Source: Roseomonas rosulenta (GTDB taxonomy: Bacteria; Pseudomonadota; Alphaproteobacteria; Acetobacterales; Acetobacteraceae). From it: a DNA stretch of 32,222 bases. Of this stretch, positions 7,189 through 18,134 are shown piece by piece. Position 1 is the stretch's first letter. The number at the start of each line of letters is the position of its first letter. The notes under the pieces are model-generated. The model did not search any database, was not told where the DNA came from, and worked only from the letters and a program-made list of their open reading frames with translations. The stretch covers positions 1 through 32,222 of the forward strand of contig NZ_JACADR010000020.1 in NCBI RefSeq assembly GCF_016106005.1, written 5' to 3'. Both the position numbers and the translations under genes were made by a program.

Positions 7189-8628
7189 ATGGAGAAGCCA
7201 GCCGGGTCGGGTCCGTCGCTCTCCTCCGCGACCATTGGGGAGGCCTGGGCGCGGATCCGCGGGCGCCTGCGCGAGGAAGTCGGCGAGGTCGAATACCGCA
7301 CCTGGCTGCGCCAGATGACCCTGGCCGGGATCGAGGGCGACGAGGCCATCGTCGTGCTGCCGACGCGCTTCCTGCGGGACTGGGTCCGCGGCCATTACGG
7401 CGACCGCCTGAGCGCGCTGTGGCAGCAGGAGAGCCCGTCGGTGCGGCGCGTGGACGTGCGCCTGGGGCCGCAGCGCCCGGCCAGCGACGATGCGGAGGAG
7501 GCGGCCGCACCTGGCCGCGATGGACCGCCACGGCGTAACGGCCTGGCCGAGCCGCTTGTCAACGGCAAGGGTGCCGGGCGCACGGTCGATGCGCGCGGCG
7601 ACTGGTCCGCGCCGCTCGACCCGCGCTTCACCTTCGACACCTTTGTTGTCGGCAAGCCCAACGAGTTCGCCCATGCCTGCGCCCGGCGCGTGGCCGAGAA
7701 GCCGGCGCTACCCGGCTTCAACCCGCTGTTCCTCTACGGCGGCGTGGGGCTGGGCAAGACGCACCTGATGCACGCCATCGCCTGGGCGATCCGCAACGGC
7801 GAAGCCGCGCGCAACGTCGCTTACATGAGCGCCGAGAAGTTCATGTACCGCTTCATCGCGGCGCTGCGCAGCCAGTCGACGATGGAGTTCAAGGAGAGCC
7901 TGCGCTCGGTCGACGTACTGATGGTCGACGACCTGCAGTTCCTGATCGGCAAGGACAACACGCAGGAGGAATTCTTCCACACCTTCAACGCCCTGGTCGA
8001 TGCCGGCAAGCAGATCGTGGTCAGCGCCGACAAGTCGCCCTCCGACCTCAACGGCCTCGAAGACCGGCTGCGCACGCGGCTGGGCTGCGGCATGGTGGCG
8101 GATATCCACGCCACCACCTTCGAGCTGCGCCTGTCGATCCTGGTCGCGAAGGCGACTGCGGCCGGCGTCGAGGTGCCGAAGAGCGTGCAGGAATTCCTCG
8201 CGCACAAGATCACTTCGAACGTCCGGGAACTGGAAGGCGCGCTGAACCGGCTGATCGCCCATGCCAACCTGTTCGGCCGCGCCATCACGCTGGACGGCGT
8301 GCAGGAGGTGCTTCAGGACATCCTGCGCGCCCACGACCGCCGCGTGACGATCGAGGAGATCCAGCGAAAGGTCGCCGAGCACTACAACATCCGCCTGACC
8401 GACATGAGCAGCGCGCGGCGCGCGCGCGCGGTGGCGCGGCCGCGCCAGGTGGCGATGTACCTGGCGAAACAGCTCACCTCCCGTTCGCTTCCCGAGATCG
8501 GGCGGCGGTTCGGCAACCGCGACCACACCACGGTGATGCACGCGGTCTCCCGTATCGCGGAGCTGATGCAGGCGGATTCCGCCTTCGCCGAGGATGTCGA
8601 GCTGCTGCGCCGGATGCTCGAGACGTAG
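7189..8628 (+). CDS. dnaA: chromosomal replication initiator protein DnaA
   Basis: ATP-dependent initiator that binds DnaA boxes and opens the replication origin. The 479-residue protein shows domain I (about 14-90), a variable Pro/Gly-rich linker (about 95-140), the AAA+ domain with Walker A GGVGLGKT (184-191), Walker B LMVDD (244-248) and SNVRELEGALNRL (343-355), and the C-terminal DNA-binding domain with the signature RDHTTVMHAVSRI (444-456). The usual RFGWGL/RLGWGL segment reads RLGCGM (297-302). ATG 7189 was chosen for its family-like start and G-rich Shine-Dalgarno region; an open frame back to 7102 is Arg-rich and unlike DnaA. First gene of dnaA-dnaN-recF-gyrB, but about 400 bases separate it from dnaN. 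Confidence 0.98.
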   Translation: MEKPAGSGPSLSSATIGEAWARIRGRLREEVGEVEYRTWLRQMTLAGIEGDEAIVVLPTRFLRDWVRGHYGDRLSALWQQESPSVRRVDVRLGPQRPASDDAEEAAAPGRDGPPRRNGLAEPLVNGKGAGRTVDARGDWSAPLDPRFTFDTFVVGKPNEFAHACARRVAEKPALPGFNPLFLYGGVGLGKTHLMHAIAWAIRNGEAARNVAYMSAEKFMYRFIAALRSQSTMEFKESLRSVDVLMVDDLQFLIGKDNTQEEFFHTFNALVDAGKQIVVSADKSPSDLNGLEDRLRTRLGCGMVADIHATTFELRLSILVAKATAAGVEVPKSVQEFLAHKITSNVRELEGALNRLIAHANLFGRAITLDGVQEVLQDILRAHDRRVTIEEIQRKVAEHYNIRLTDMSSARRARAVARPRQVAMYLAKQLTSRSLPEIGRRFGNRDHTTVMHAVSRIAELMQADSAFAEDVELLRRMLET

Positions 8629-8653
8629 TTTTTGCGTCCCTCAGACGGCGGGC

Positions 8654-8678
8654 GCCGGCCATCCGGCCGGCTTGTCTT
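8654..8678 (+). terminator. hairpin after dnaA, likely terminator
   Basis: GCCGGCC (8654-8660) and GGCCGGC (8665-8671) form a 7-bp stem with loop ATCC, followed by TTGTCTT. It starts 25 bases after the dnaA stop. The position and T-containing tail suggest an intrinsic terminator separating dnaA from dnaN transcription. Confidence 0.6.
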
Positions 8679-8741
8679 CGCGCCAGGCACTGACGCATCC
8701 AGCGCCACTGAAGGTCTGGGGGCGGTCGCGCCGTGCGCTCC

Positions 8742-8764
8742 CGGATCGCGCGGCGCGCGATCCG
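8742..8764. other. perfect inverted repeat between dnaA and dnaN
   Basis: CGGATCGCGC (8742-8751) pairs with GCGCGATCCG (8755-8764) around a 3-base centre: a 10-bp perfect stem. It is not followed by a T tract; instead a tandem repeat starts three bases later. Its role is unknown; a protein-binding palindrome or an RNA hairpin are both possible. Confidence 0.6.
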
Positions 8765-8766
8765 CC

Positions 8767-8790
8767 GTACCAGATAGCGTACCAGATAGC
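8767..8790. repeat. two perfect tandem copies of a 12-base unit
   Basis: GTACCAGATAGC occurs at 8767-8778 and again at 8779-8790 without a spacer. It lies in the roughly 400-base non-coding gap between dnaA and dnaN, directly after a perfect hairpin. The unit contains AGATAG, poorer in G and C than its surroundings. It may be a pair of protein-binding sites (iterons) or a simple slippage product. Confidence 0.85.
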
Positions 8791-8869
8791 ATGGTGGTGG
8801 CGGCGACACTCTGGCCGACGGCGCCACGCCGCCCTCGCCCGCCACGCCCGAAGCCCCGGTTTTCCCGGC

Positions 8870-8898
8870 TTTCCCCCCCGGAATCCCGCTGATATGGT
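8870..8898 (+). promoter_or_regulatory. weak candidate promoter of dnaN
   Basis: TTTCCC (8870-8875) and TATGGT (8893-8898) are 17 bases apart and precede the structured dnaN leader; GANTC sites lie at 8881-8885 and 8930-8934. The -35 match is poor (three of six) and the -10 modest (four of six), so this is a tentative call. Confidence 0.25.
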
Positions 8899-8924
8899 GC
8901 CGCCCCCTCGGCCGGCCGCCGCGT

Positions 8925-8996
8925 GGGCCGATTCGGCCCCGGTGTCCGCGGAGGGACCACAGGGGGACACCGGCGGTCCCGCATCGTGCGATGCGG
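8925..8996 (+). promoter_or_regulatory. highly structured 5' leader of dnaN
   Basis: Consecutive and competing stems fill this stretch, which ends 34 bases before the dnaN start. Stem 1: GGGCCG (8925-8930) with CGGCCC (8934-8939). Stem 2: CCGGTGTCC (8939-8947) with GGACACCGG (8965-8973). Stem 3: CCGCATCG (8979-8986) with CGATGCGG (8989-8996), where the two innermost pairs probably open as loop. An alternative stem, GGGACC (8953-8958) with GGTCCC (8975-8980), interleaves with stem 2 and overlaps stem 3, so different folds exclude one another or form a pseudoknot. The pairings are seen directly; a regulatory role is inferred. No known riboswitch class was recognised. Confidence 0.5.
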
Positions 8997-9030
8997 CGGC
9001 CGCCTCAAGGATCGGGGCGTCGGTGCAGCG

Positions 9031-10161
9031 ATGAAGTTCACGGTCGACCGGGCAGTGCTGCTCAAGGCTCTCGCGCATGTGCAGAGCGTAGTGGAGCGGC
9101 GCAACACCATCCCCATCCTCGCCAACGTGCTCATCGACGCCAGGACCGAGGGCAACCTCACGCTGACCGCCACCGACATGGAGATCGCGGTGGTCGAGGA
9201 GGTGGCCGGCGTGACGGTCGCGCGCGGCGGGCGCACCACCGCGCCGGCCTCGACGCTGTACGAGATCGTGCGCAAGCTGCCCGAGGGTGCGCGCGTCGAG
9301 TTCGACCATGGCGGCGGCGACGGCCCGCTCTCGCTGCGCGCGGGGAAGTTCAACACCACGCTGTCGGTGCTGCCGGTCGATGACTTCCCCTCGATGACCG
9401 AGGGCAAGATGCCGACGAAGTTCTCCATCAAGGCCGGCGTGCTGCGCGACCTGATCGACCGCACGCGTTTCGCCATCAGCACCGAGGAGACGCGGTACTA
9501 CCTCAACGGCATCTACCTGCATGCCGCCGAGAGCGAAGGCGCGCCGGTGCTGCGCGCGGTCGCGACCGACGGGCACCGCCTGGCGCGCGTCGAGGAACCC
9601 TTGCCCGACGGTGCCAAGGGCATGCCGGGCGTGATCGTGCCGCGCAAGACGGTGAACGAGGTGCGCAAGCTGGCCGAGGAGACGCAGGACGAGATCGAGA
9701 TCCGCCTGTCCGACACCAAGATCCGCTTCGGGCTCGGCACGGTCTCCCTCACCTCCAAGCTGATCGACGGCACCTTCCCGGAATACGAGCGGGTGATCCC
9801 GCGCGGCAACGACAAGAAGCTGACCGTGCCGAAGAAGGACTTCGAGGAAGCGGTGGCGCGCGTCGCGGCGATTTCCTCCGAACGTTCGCGGCCGGTGAAG
9901 CTGTCGATCTCGCGCAACAACCTGCTGCTTTCGGCAGCCAGCCCAGAGCAGGGCCAGGCGCAGGAGGAACTCGAGGGCGATGCCGTGTCCTACGAGAGCA
10001 GCCCGCTCGAGATCGGCTTCCAGGCACGGTATCTGACGGACATCACGGCGCAGATCGGCGAGAGCGTGGAGTTCCTGTTCGCCGATGGTGCGGCGCCGAC
10101 CATCGTGAAGGATGCGGCGAAGCCGGAGGCGCTGTACGTGCTGATGCCGATGCGGGTGTGA
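9031..10161 (+). CDS. dnaN: DNA polymerase III subunit beta (sliding clamp)
   Basis: Ring-shaped dimeric clamp that tethers DNA polymerase III and binds repair and replication partners. The 376-residue protein begins MKFTVDRAVLLKALAHVQSVVERRNTIPIL, typical of the family, continues through three clamp domains (for example LSVLPVDDFP and IDGTFPEYERVIP), and ends with the canonical ALYVLMPMRV. ATG 9031 gives the family start; the frame upstream to 8923 would translate the structured leader. The Shine-Dalgarno is weak (AAGGA 19 bases upstream, GGGGCG closer), so translation may depend on leader folding. recF follows after 15 bases. Confidence 0.98.
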   Translation: MKFTVDRAVLLKALAHVQSVVERRNTIPILANVLIDARTEGNLTLTATDMEIAVVEEVAGVTVARGGRTTAPASTLYEIVRKLPEGARVEFDHGGGDGPLSLRAGKFNTTLSVLPVDDFPSMTEGKMPTKFSIKAGVLRDLIDRTRFAISTEETRYYLNGIYLHAAESEGAPVLRAVATDGHRLARVEEPLPDGAKGMPGVIVPRKTVNEVRKLAEETQDEIEIRLSDTKIRFGLGTVSLTSKLIDGTFPEYERVIPRGNDKKLTVPKKDFEEAVARVAAISSERSRPVKLSISRNNLLLSAASPEQGQAQEELEGDAVSYESSPLEIGFQARYLTDITAQIGESVEFLFADGAAPTIVKDAAKPEALYVLMPMRV

Positions 10162-10176
10162 GGACGTGGCGCGGGC

Positions 10177-11346
10177 GTGTCCCGGCCCGCCCGTGACAGC
10201 GTGCTCCGCCTCATCCGCCTCCGCCTGACCGACTTCCGCTCCTGGCCGTCGCTCGACGCCGCCTTCACCGCGCCGATCGTCGCCATCGCCGGCGAGAACG
10301 GCGTGGGCAAGACCAACCTGCTGGAGGCGATCTCCCTGCTCGGCCCCGGGCGCGGCCTGCGCGGCGCGCGCATGGGGGAGCTCGGCCGCCGCGTGGTGGG
10401 CGGTGCACGTCCCTGGGCCGCCGCCGGGCGCTTCGATACGCCCGACGGCACCTTCGACCTTGGGACCGGTTCCGACCCCGAGGGCGCATCGGACCGGCGC
10501 GTCTTCCGCCTCGATGGCCAGCCGGTGCGGACACAGTCCGACCTCGCCGACCGGGTAGCCGCGGTCTGGCTCACGCCGCAGATGGACCGCCTGTTCCAGG
10601 AAGGTCCCTCGGGCCGGCGGCGCTTCCTCGACCGCCTGGCCTGGGCGCTGGAACCCACCCATGCGCGCGACGTAGCTGCTCACGACAACGCCATGGCCCA
10701 GCGCAACCGCCTGCTGAGTCAGGGGCGCGGCGATACGCGCTGGCTCGCCGGGCTCGAGGATGCGATGGCGCGCCATGCGGTCGCTGCCACCGCCGCACGG
10801 CGCGCGCTGGCGATGCGGCTGAATGCGGTGATGTCCTCTGGCAGCGCGACGGGCGCCTTCCCCGCCGCGCGCATGGACCTGATCTGCCCCATCGCGACGG
10901 CGCTGGCGGAGCAGCCTGCGCTGGCGGTCGAGGATGCGCTGCGCGAGGCGCTCGCCACCGACCGCCGCCGCGATGCCGCCGCCGGTGGCGCGGCGCGCGG
11001 CGCACATCGCGCCGACATGACGCTGGTGCACCTGCCCAAGGACCAGACCGCGGAATTCTGCTCGACCGGAGAGCAGAAGGCGCTGCTGATCTCGACCGTT
11101 CTGGCCCATGCGGCGTTGATCGCCGAGGCGCGCGGCTTCGCGCCCCTGCTGCTGCTGGACGAGGTCGCGGCGCATCTCGATTCTGCGCGGCGGGAGGCGC
11201 TGTTCGCCGCCCTGGCCGCGCTGCCCGCGCAGGTCTTCCTGACCGGCACGGAAGCCGAGGTTTTCCGCCCGCTCCGCGGCGTGGCCGACATCTTCGAGGC
11301 CCGTCACGGAAACCTGCTTCCGGTGGGCGAAACCGGGTCGCCTTGA
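10177..11346 (+). CDS. recF: DNA replication/repair protein RecF
   Basis: SMC-like ATPase that, with RecO and RecR, loads RecA onto gapped DNA at stalled forks. The 389-residue protein has Walker A GENGVGKT (39-46), followed by NLLEAISLL, the ABC signature STGEQKALLI (from 296) and Walker B LLLLDEVAAHLD (324-335). The order and spacing match RecF, not the longer RecN or SMC proteins. The start is uncertain: GTG at 10177 has GAGG about 13 bases upstream, while GTG at 10201 would give a start closer to the usual RLxRLxLxDFRSW. It follows dnaN by 15 bases and precedes gyrB by 65, so dnaN-recF are probably cotranscribed. Confidence 0.95.
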   Translation: MSRPARDSVLRLIRLRLTDFRSWPSLDAAFTAPIVAIAGENGVGKTNLLEAISLLGPGRGLRGARMGELGRRVVGGARPWAAAGRFDTPDGTFDLGTGSDPEGASDRRVFRLDGQPVRTQSDLADRVAAVWLTPQMDRLFQEGPSGRRRFLDRLAWALEPTHARDVAAHDNAMAQRNRLLSQGRGDTRWLAGLEDAMARHAVAATAARRALAMRLNAVMSSGSATGAFPAARMDLICPIATALAEQPALAVEDALREALATDRRRDAAAGGAARGAHRADMTLVHLPKDQTAEFCSTGEQKALLISTVLAHAALIAEARGFAPLLLLDEVAAHLDSARREALFAALAALPAQVFLTGTEAEVFRPLRGVADIFEARHGNLLPVGETGSP

Positions 11347-11402
11347 AGGCCAGGAGCGCCTATATTCCAGCAAGGCTTCCTACCCCCTTCCAGCAGGAGT
11401 GA

Positions 11403-13838
<2,436 letters not shown>

Positions 13839-13887
13839 GGCCGGTTGCGCGACCATGCCCGGGCACCCAGCCGTGGAGCCCGCCGCC

Positions 13888-15288
13888 ATGTCGCTCACCA
13901 ACCAGCCCGATCCCGAGGAACGCCGGCGCGTCGTCGCGCAGGACCTGCAGAACGTCATGCACCCGATCCTCCAGCACAAGGCGCTGGAGAAGTCGCAGAT
14001 GGTCGTGACCGGCGCGCGCGGTTCGACGATCACGGATGCCGACGGCACCAGCTACCTCGACGCCATGGCCGGTCTGTGGTGCGTGAACATCGGCTATGGC
14101 CGCACCGAGCTCGCGCAGATCGCCGCCGAGCAGATGGAGCAGATGGCCTACTACCCGCACACGGCCATGAACCTGCCCGCCGCGCGCCTGGGCGAGCAGA
14201 TCAACACGCTGATGGGCGGCGACTACCACACCTATTTCGTGAACTCCGGCTCCGAGGCGAACGAGGCCGGGTTCAAGGTCGCGCGGCAGTACGCCAAGCA
14301 CGAATTCCCCGGTCAGTTCCGCTTCAAGACCATCGCGCGGCACTACGCCTATCACGGCACGACGCTGGCCACGCTGGCGGCCGGCGGGATGGGCGAGCGC
14401 AAGATGAAGTTCGAACCCTTCGCGGGCGAGTTCATCCACGTGCCGGCGCCGACCTGCTACCGCTGCCCCTACGGCCTGGAATACCCCTCCTGCAAGACGG
14501 CCTGCGCCACCGCCTTCGAGGCGACGATCCTGGCCGAGGGACCGCAGACAGTCGCCGAGATCATCGTCGAACCCATCATGTCGGGCGTCGGCGTGGCGGT
14601 GCCGCCGGACGACTACCTGCCCAAGGTCGAGGCGATCTGCCGCAAGTACGACGTGCTGCTGCATGTCGATGAGGTGATCAACGGCTTCGGTCGAACCGGC
14701 AAGATGTTCGGCCACCAGCACTACGGCATCAGCCCCGACATCATGGCGGTGGCCAAGGGGATCGTCTCCGCCTACCTGCCGATCGCGGCCACCGTGGTGA
14801 AGAACCGCGTCTTCGAGAGCTTCCTCGGCGAGGTCGCGGAATCCCGCCAGGTGATGCAGGTGAACACCTATGGCGGCCATCCGGCGGCCGCGGCCGTCGC
14901 GGTGCGCAACATCGAGATCATGCTCGAGGAGAAGCTGCCCGAGCGCGCTGCCACCATGGGCGCCTACCTGATGGACAACCTGCGCGCCGCGCTCTGGAAG
15001 CACGGCATCGTGGGCGACATCCGCGGCAAGGGCCTGCTGATCGGCATCGAGCTGGTAACGGACCGTGAGAGCAAGATGCAGCTCGACGGCGCGCTGGTCG
15101 GCGGCGTGGTTGAATTCTGCAAGGCGAATGGCGTGATCGTCGGGCGCTCCGGCGGCGGGTCGCGGCATTCCAACACCATCGTGCTGTCGCCGCCGCTGGT
15201 GATCACGCGCACCGAATGCGACACGCTGGTCGAGGTGCTGGACCGCGCGCTGGGGCATATCGTCGCGAAGATGGCCGGCGCCGCCTGA
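13888..15288 (+). CDS. class III (omega-type) aminotransferase, taurine-pyruvate aminotransferase-like
   Basis: PLP enzyme moving a terminal amino group, usually to pyruvate. The 466-residue protein shows the phosphate-binding NSGSEANE (119-126), Asp261 in HVDEVINGFGRTG that contacts the pyridine nitrogen, and Lys290 in MAVAKG as the Schiff-base lysine; GGHPAAAAVA is also typical. Four cysteines form CxxC-x8-C-x3-C (190, 193, 202, 206), a pattern I associate with taurine-pyruvate-type members, where a structural metal or a conserved loop may be involved. Substrate not fixed by sequence. ATG 13888 has GGAG nine bases upstream; ATG 13855 is a weaker alternative. It starts 50 bases after gyrB and leads the MFS-hyuB-hyuA-bug module. 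Confidence 0.85.
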   Translation: MSLTNQPDPEERRRVVAQDLQNVMHPILQHKALEKSQMVVTGARGSTITDADGTSYLDAMAGLWCVNIGYGRTELAQIAAEQMEQMAYYPHTAMNLPAARLGEQINTLMGGDYHTYFVNSGSEANEAGFKVARQYAKHEFPGQFRFKTIARHYAYHGTTLATLAAGGMGERKMKFEPFAGEFIHVPAPTCYRCPYGLEYPSCKTACATAFEATILAEGPQTVAEIIVEPIMSGVGVAVPPDDYLPKVEAICRKYDVLLHVDEVINGFGRTGKMFGHQHYGISPDIMAVAKGIVSAYLPIAATVVKNRVFESFLGEVAESRQVMQVNTYGGHPAAAAVAVRNIEIMLEEKLPERAATMGAYLMDNLRAALWKHGIVGDIRGKGLLIGIELVTDRESKMQLDGALVGGVVEFCKANGVIVGRSGGGSRHSNTIVLSPPLVITRTECDTLVEVLDRALGHIVAKMAGAA

Positions 15289-15305
15289 CCCAGCCGCTGC
15301 CGCGC

Positions 15306-16445
15306 ATGCCCTGGGCGCTGCTCGCCGCAGCGTGCCTGGGCATGTTCGCCGCCTCCTCCAGCGGGACGACGCGCGCGCCCTTCCTGATCGACATGGCGCG
15401 CGACCTCGGCAGTTCCGTGCCGCTGGTCGCGAACCTGATGGCGATGACCTCGATCTCCTGGGGCATCACGTCCTTGATAGCAGGCGCGGGGTCGGATCGC
15501 TGGGGGCGGCGGCCCTTCCTGATCGGCGGGCCGATCGGGCTCGCGCTGTGCCTGGTGGCGGTGGCGGCCTCACCCGACTACTGGAGCGTGGCGCTCGCGG
15601 TGACGCTTGCCGGCGCCTGCGCGGGCGGCTTCACCGGCGTCATCATGACCGAGGCCTCGGCGCGCACGGTGGACCGCCAGCGCGGGCGCGCGCTGGGCTG
15701 GGTGATGGCGGGGCAGTCCTTGTCGCTGCTGGTGGGCGTGCCGCTCGCGGCCTGGGCGGGCGCGCATATCGGCTGGCGCGGCGTGAGCCTCTCGGTCGCA
15801 GGCATCGCGCTGCTCGCGGCATCCGGCCTGTTCGCCACGACACTGCGCCCCGCGGGGGAAGCACGCGCAGCGTCAGCTCGGCGGGCGAGCCTGCGCGGCG
15901 CGATGACCGGCCCGGTGCTGCGCCTGCTCGCAATGGGTGTGGCGGAGCGCGTCTGCTACGGCGTCGCCGTCGTGTACTTCGCGACCTTCCTGCAGGTGAC
16001 CTACAACCTGTCGCCGGCGGGCGTGGCCATTCCGCTCGCGGTGATCGCACTCGGCAACATCCTCGGCACGGTGGTTGGCGGCCAGCTGGCCGACCGGCTG
16101 CCGAACCGGCTGCATGTCTTCGCTGTCGCGATGATGGGCTCCGCCGCGTTGGCGCTGCTGCTCTACGGGTGGGTGCCGGGTCTGGTCACCACCGTCGCGC
16201 TCGGTGTCGCGTATATCTTCGTCAATGCCGTCGCGCGGCCGTCCTTGATGGCGGCGCTCGCGAACGTGCCGGACGAGGTGCGCGGCACGGTGCTCGGCCT
16301 GAACGTGACCTCGGCCAGCTTCGGCTGGCTCGGCGCGACGGCCGTCGGCGGCTGGGTCATGGCGGGCTTCGGCTTCGGGGGATTCGGGCCGCTCGCTGCC
16401 GGCGCGGCGCTGACCGGCGTCGTTCTGGCGCTGGCGCGACGCTGA
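15306..16445 (+). CDS. MFS transporter
   Basis: Major facilitator superfamily permease of 379 residues in the inner membrane, with about 12 hydrophobic segments. The loop between helices 2 and 3 carries the family motif A-like GSDRWGRRPF, and an analogous GQLADRLPNR follows helix 8. The start MPWALLAAACLGMFAASSS goes straight into helix 1; no earlier start is credible because the upstream frame overlaps the aminotransferase, whose stop is 17 bases away. The Shine-Dalgarno is poor, consistent with translational coupling. Substrate unknown; its place between an aminotransferase and hydantoinase genes suggests uptake or export of a nitrogenous compound processed by them. Confidence 0.88.
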   Translation: MPWALLAAACLGMFAASSSGTTRAPFLIDMARDLGSSVPLVANLMAMTSISWGITSLIAGAGSDRWGRRPFLIGGPIGLALCLVAVAASPDYWSVALAVTLAGACAGGFTGVIMTEASARTVDRQRGRALGWVMAGQSLSLLVGVPLAAWAGAHIGWRGVSLSVAGIALLAASGLFATTLRPAGEARAASARRASLRGAMTGPVLRLLAMGVAERVCYGVAVVYFATFLQVTYNLSPAGVAIPLAVIALGNILGTVVGGQLADRLPNRLHVFAVAMMGSAALALLLYGWVPGLVTTVALGVAYIFVNAVARPSLMAALANVPDEVRGTVLGLNVTSASFGWLGATAVGGWVMAGFGFGGFGPLAAGAALTGVVLALARR

Positions 16446-16487
16446 GCGGGGGTTGCGCAAACCGCGCAGCACGGGAACCATCCCCGC

Positions 16488-18134
16488 ATGACCGAGAACT
16501 TCGATCCCATCAGCCTCGAGATCCACTGGTCTCGCCTCATCTCCATCGCCGACGAGGCCGCCACCGGCCTGTTGCGCACCGCCTTCTCCACCATCGTGCG
16601 CGAGTCGAACGACTTCGCCACCGTGCTGATGGACCGCAACGGCGACAGCGTGTCGGAGAACACGGGCGGCATCGCCTCCTTCTCCTGCATCCTGCCCAAG
16701 ACCACGAAGCACTTCCTGCAGCGCTTCCCCGCCGAGACGTGGCGGCCGGGCGACTGCGTCATCACCAACGACCCCTGGCTCGCGACCGGGCATCTGCCGG
16801 ACTTCACGGCGGTCACGCCGATCTTCCATCGCGGCGTCCTGGTTGGCTTCGCCGGATCGATCGCGCATTCGCCGGATGTCGGTGGCTCCCTCTGGTCGGC
16901 GGATTGCCGTGAGCTGTTCGAGGAAGGCATCCGCATCCCGCCCGCGCGCCTGTATCGCGAAGGCCAGCGCAACGAGGACCTGGTGGATGTGCTGCTGTCC
17001 AATGTGCGCGTGCCGCGCCAGGTGATGGGCGACCTCGAGGCGCAGGTGGTGGCGAACCAGGTCTGCGCGCGCGGCGTGGCGGAATTCCTCGGCGACACCG
17101 GCCTGCCGGACCTCCAGGGCCTGTCGCGCGCGCTGTCCACGCGCACCGACGCCGCGATGCGCCGCGCCATCGCGGCCCTGCCCGACGGCACCTGGCGCAG
17201 CACGCTGGAGGCCGATGGCTTCGACGAGGCGATCACGCGCATCGAATGCGAGGTCACTATCCGCGGCGACACCATGCACATCGACTATGCCGGCACCTCG
17301 CCGCAGGTCGATCGCGGCATCAACTGCGTGATGAACTACACGCACGCCTATTCGGTCTATCCGGTGAAATGCGCGCTCGATCCCTTCACGCCGCGCAACG
17401 AGGGGTCCTACCAGGCGATCACCGTGGCCGCGCCGGAGGGCAGCATCCTCAACCCCCGCTTTCCCGCGCCATGCAGCGCGCGGCAGCTCACCGGGCACCT
17501 GCTGGCCGGCGCGATCTACAAGGCGCTCGCGCCCGTCATGCCCGACCGAATCATCGGCGAATGTGGCGGCGCGCCGACCATGCGTGCGCTGTTCAGCGGC
17601 CATGATCGCGAGGGCGACCGCTTCTCGCAGGTGCTCTTCGCCTCAGGCGGGATGGGTGCTTCTCCGCACCGCGACGGGCTGCCGACCACCGCCTTCCCCA
17701 CCAATGTCGGCGCCGGTTCCATCGAGGCCTATGAAAGCGTCGCGCCGCTGCTGGTCTGGAAGAAGCAGCTGCTGCCCGATTCCGGCGGCGCGGGGAAGTA
17801 CCGCGGCGGGCTCGGCCAGGATGTCGAGATCGAGGTGCGCGCGCCCGATGCGGTGCGGCTTTCCTTGCTGTCGGACCGGCGGGACCATCCGGCGCAGGGC
17901 GTGCTCGGCGGCGGGCCCGGCGCGGCGGCGCTGATCGAACTCGCCGACGGGACCCGCCCGCATCCGAAGTCGCGCACCACTGTCGCGGCAGGCGCCCGGC
18001 TGCGCATGCACTATGCGGGTGGCGGCGGCTATGGCGACCCGCGCGAGCGCGATCCGGCCGCGCTCGCCGAGGATATCCGCAACGGCTACGTCACGCCCGA
18101 AGGGGCGGTGCGCGACTACGGGGCGAAGCCATGA
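16488..18134 (+). CDS. hyuB: hydantoinase B / oxoprolinase family protein
   Basis: Large subunit of an ATP-dependent amidohydrolase or carboxylase of the hydantoinase/oxoprolinase/acetone-carboxylase superfamily; it acts with HyuA. In 548 residues the family landmarks are SLEIHWSRLISIADEA at the start, NDPWLATGHLPD (about 93-104), AHSPDVGG, the middle NYTHAYSVYPVKCALDP and the Gly-rich C-terminus AGGGGYGDP. The length is usual for HyuB. Gene order is B before A, the reverse of some named hyuAB pairs. Its stop overlaps the hyuA start in ATGA (18131-18134), indicating coupled translation. Exact substrate (hydantoin, N-methylhydantoin, 5-oxoproline, a lactam or a ketone) cannot be read from the sequence. 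Confidence 0.9.
   Translation: MTENFDPISLEIHWSRLISIADEAATGLLRTAFSTIVRESNDFATVLMDRNGDSVSENTGGIASFSCILPKTTKHFLQRFPAETWRPGDCVITNDPWLATGHLPDFTAVTPIFHRGVLVGFAGSIAHSPDVGGSLWSADCRELFEEGIRIPPARLYREGQRNEDLVDVLLSNVRVPRQVMGDLEAQVVANQVCARGVAEFLGDTGLPDLQGLSRALSTRTDAAMRRAIAALPDGTWRSTLEADGFDEAITRIECEVTIRGDTMHIDYAGTSPQVDRGINCVMNYTHAYSVYPVKCALDPFTPRNEGSYQAITVAAPEGSILNPRFPAPCSARQLTGHLLAGAIYKALAPVMPDRIIGECGGAPTMRALFSGHDREGDRFSQVLFASGGMGASPHRDGLPTTAFPTNVGAGSIEAYESVAPLLVWKKQLLPDSGGAGKYRGGLGQDVEIEVRAPDAVRLSLLSDRRDHPAQGVLGGGPGAAALIELADGTRPHPKSRTTVAAGARLRMHYAGGGGYGDPRERDPAALAEDIRNGYVTPEGAVRDYGAKP

Noticed and set aside
6919-9030. Replication origin near dnaA
   Set aside because: No TTATCCACA-like DnaA boxes were found by eye, and many alphaproteobacterial origins lie elsewhere. 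The repeats are reported without an origin claim.
8641-11373. Long minus-strand open frame (910 codons) opposite dnaN and recF
   Set aside because: It is antisense to two certain genes, has His/Arg/Gly-rich composition typical of frames opposite GC-rich genes, and shows no family motif.
16446-16487. Short inverted repeat GGTT/AACC with TTGCGCAA between the MFS and hyuB genes
   Set aside because: Four-base arms in a 42-base gap are easily due to chance; no support for a promoter or terminator.
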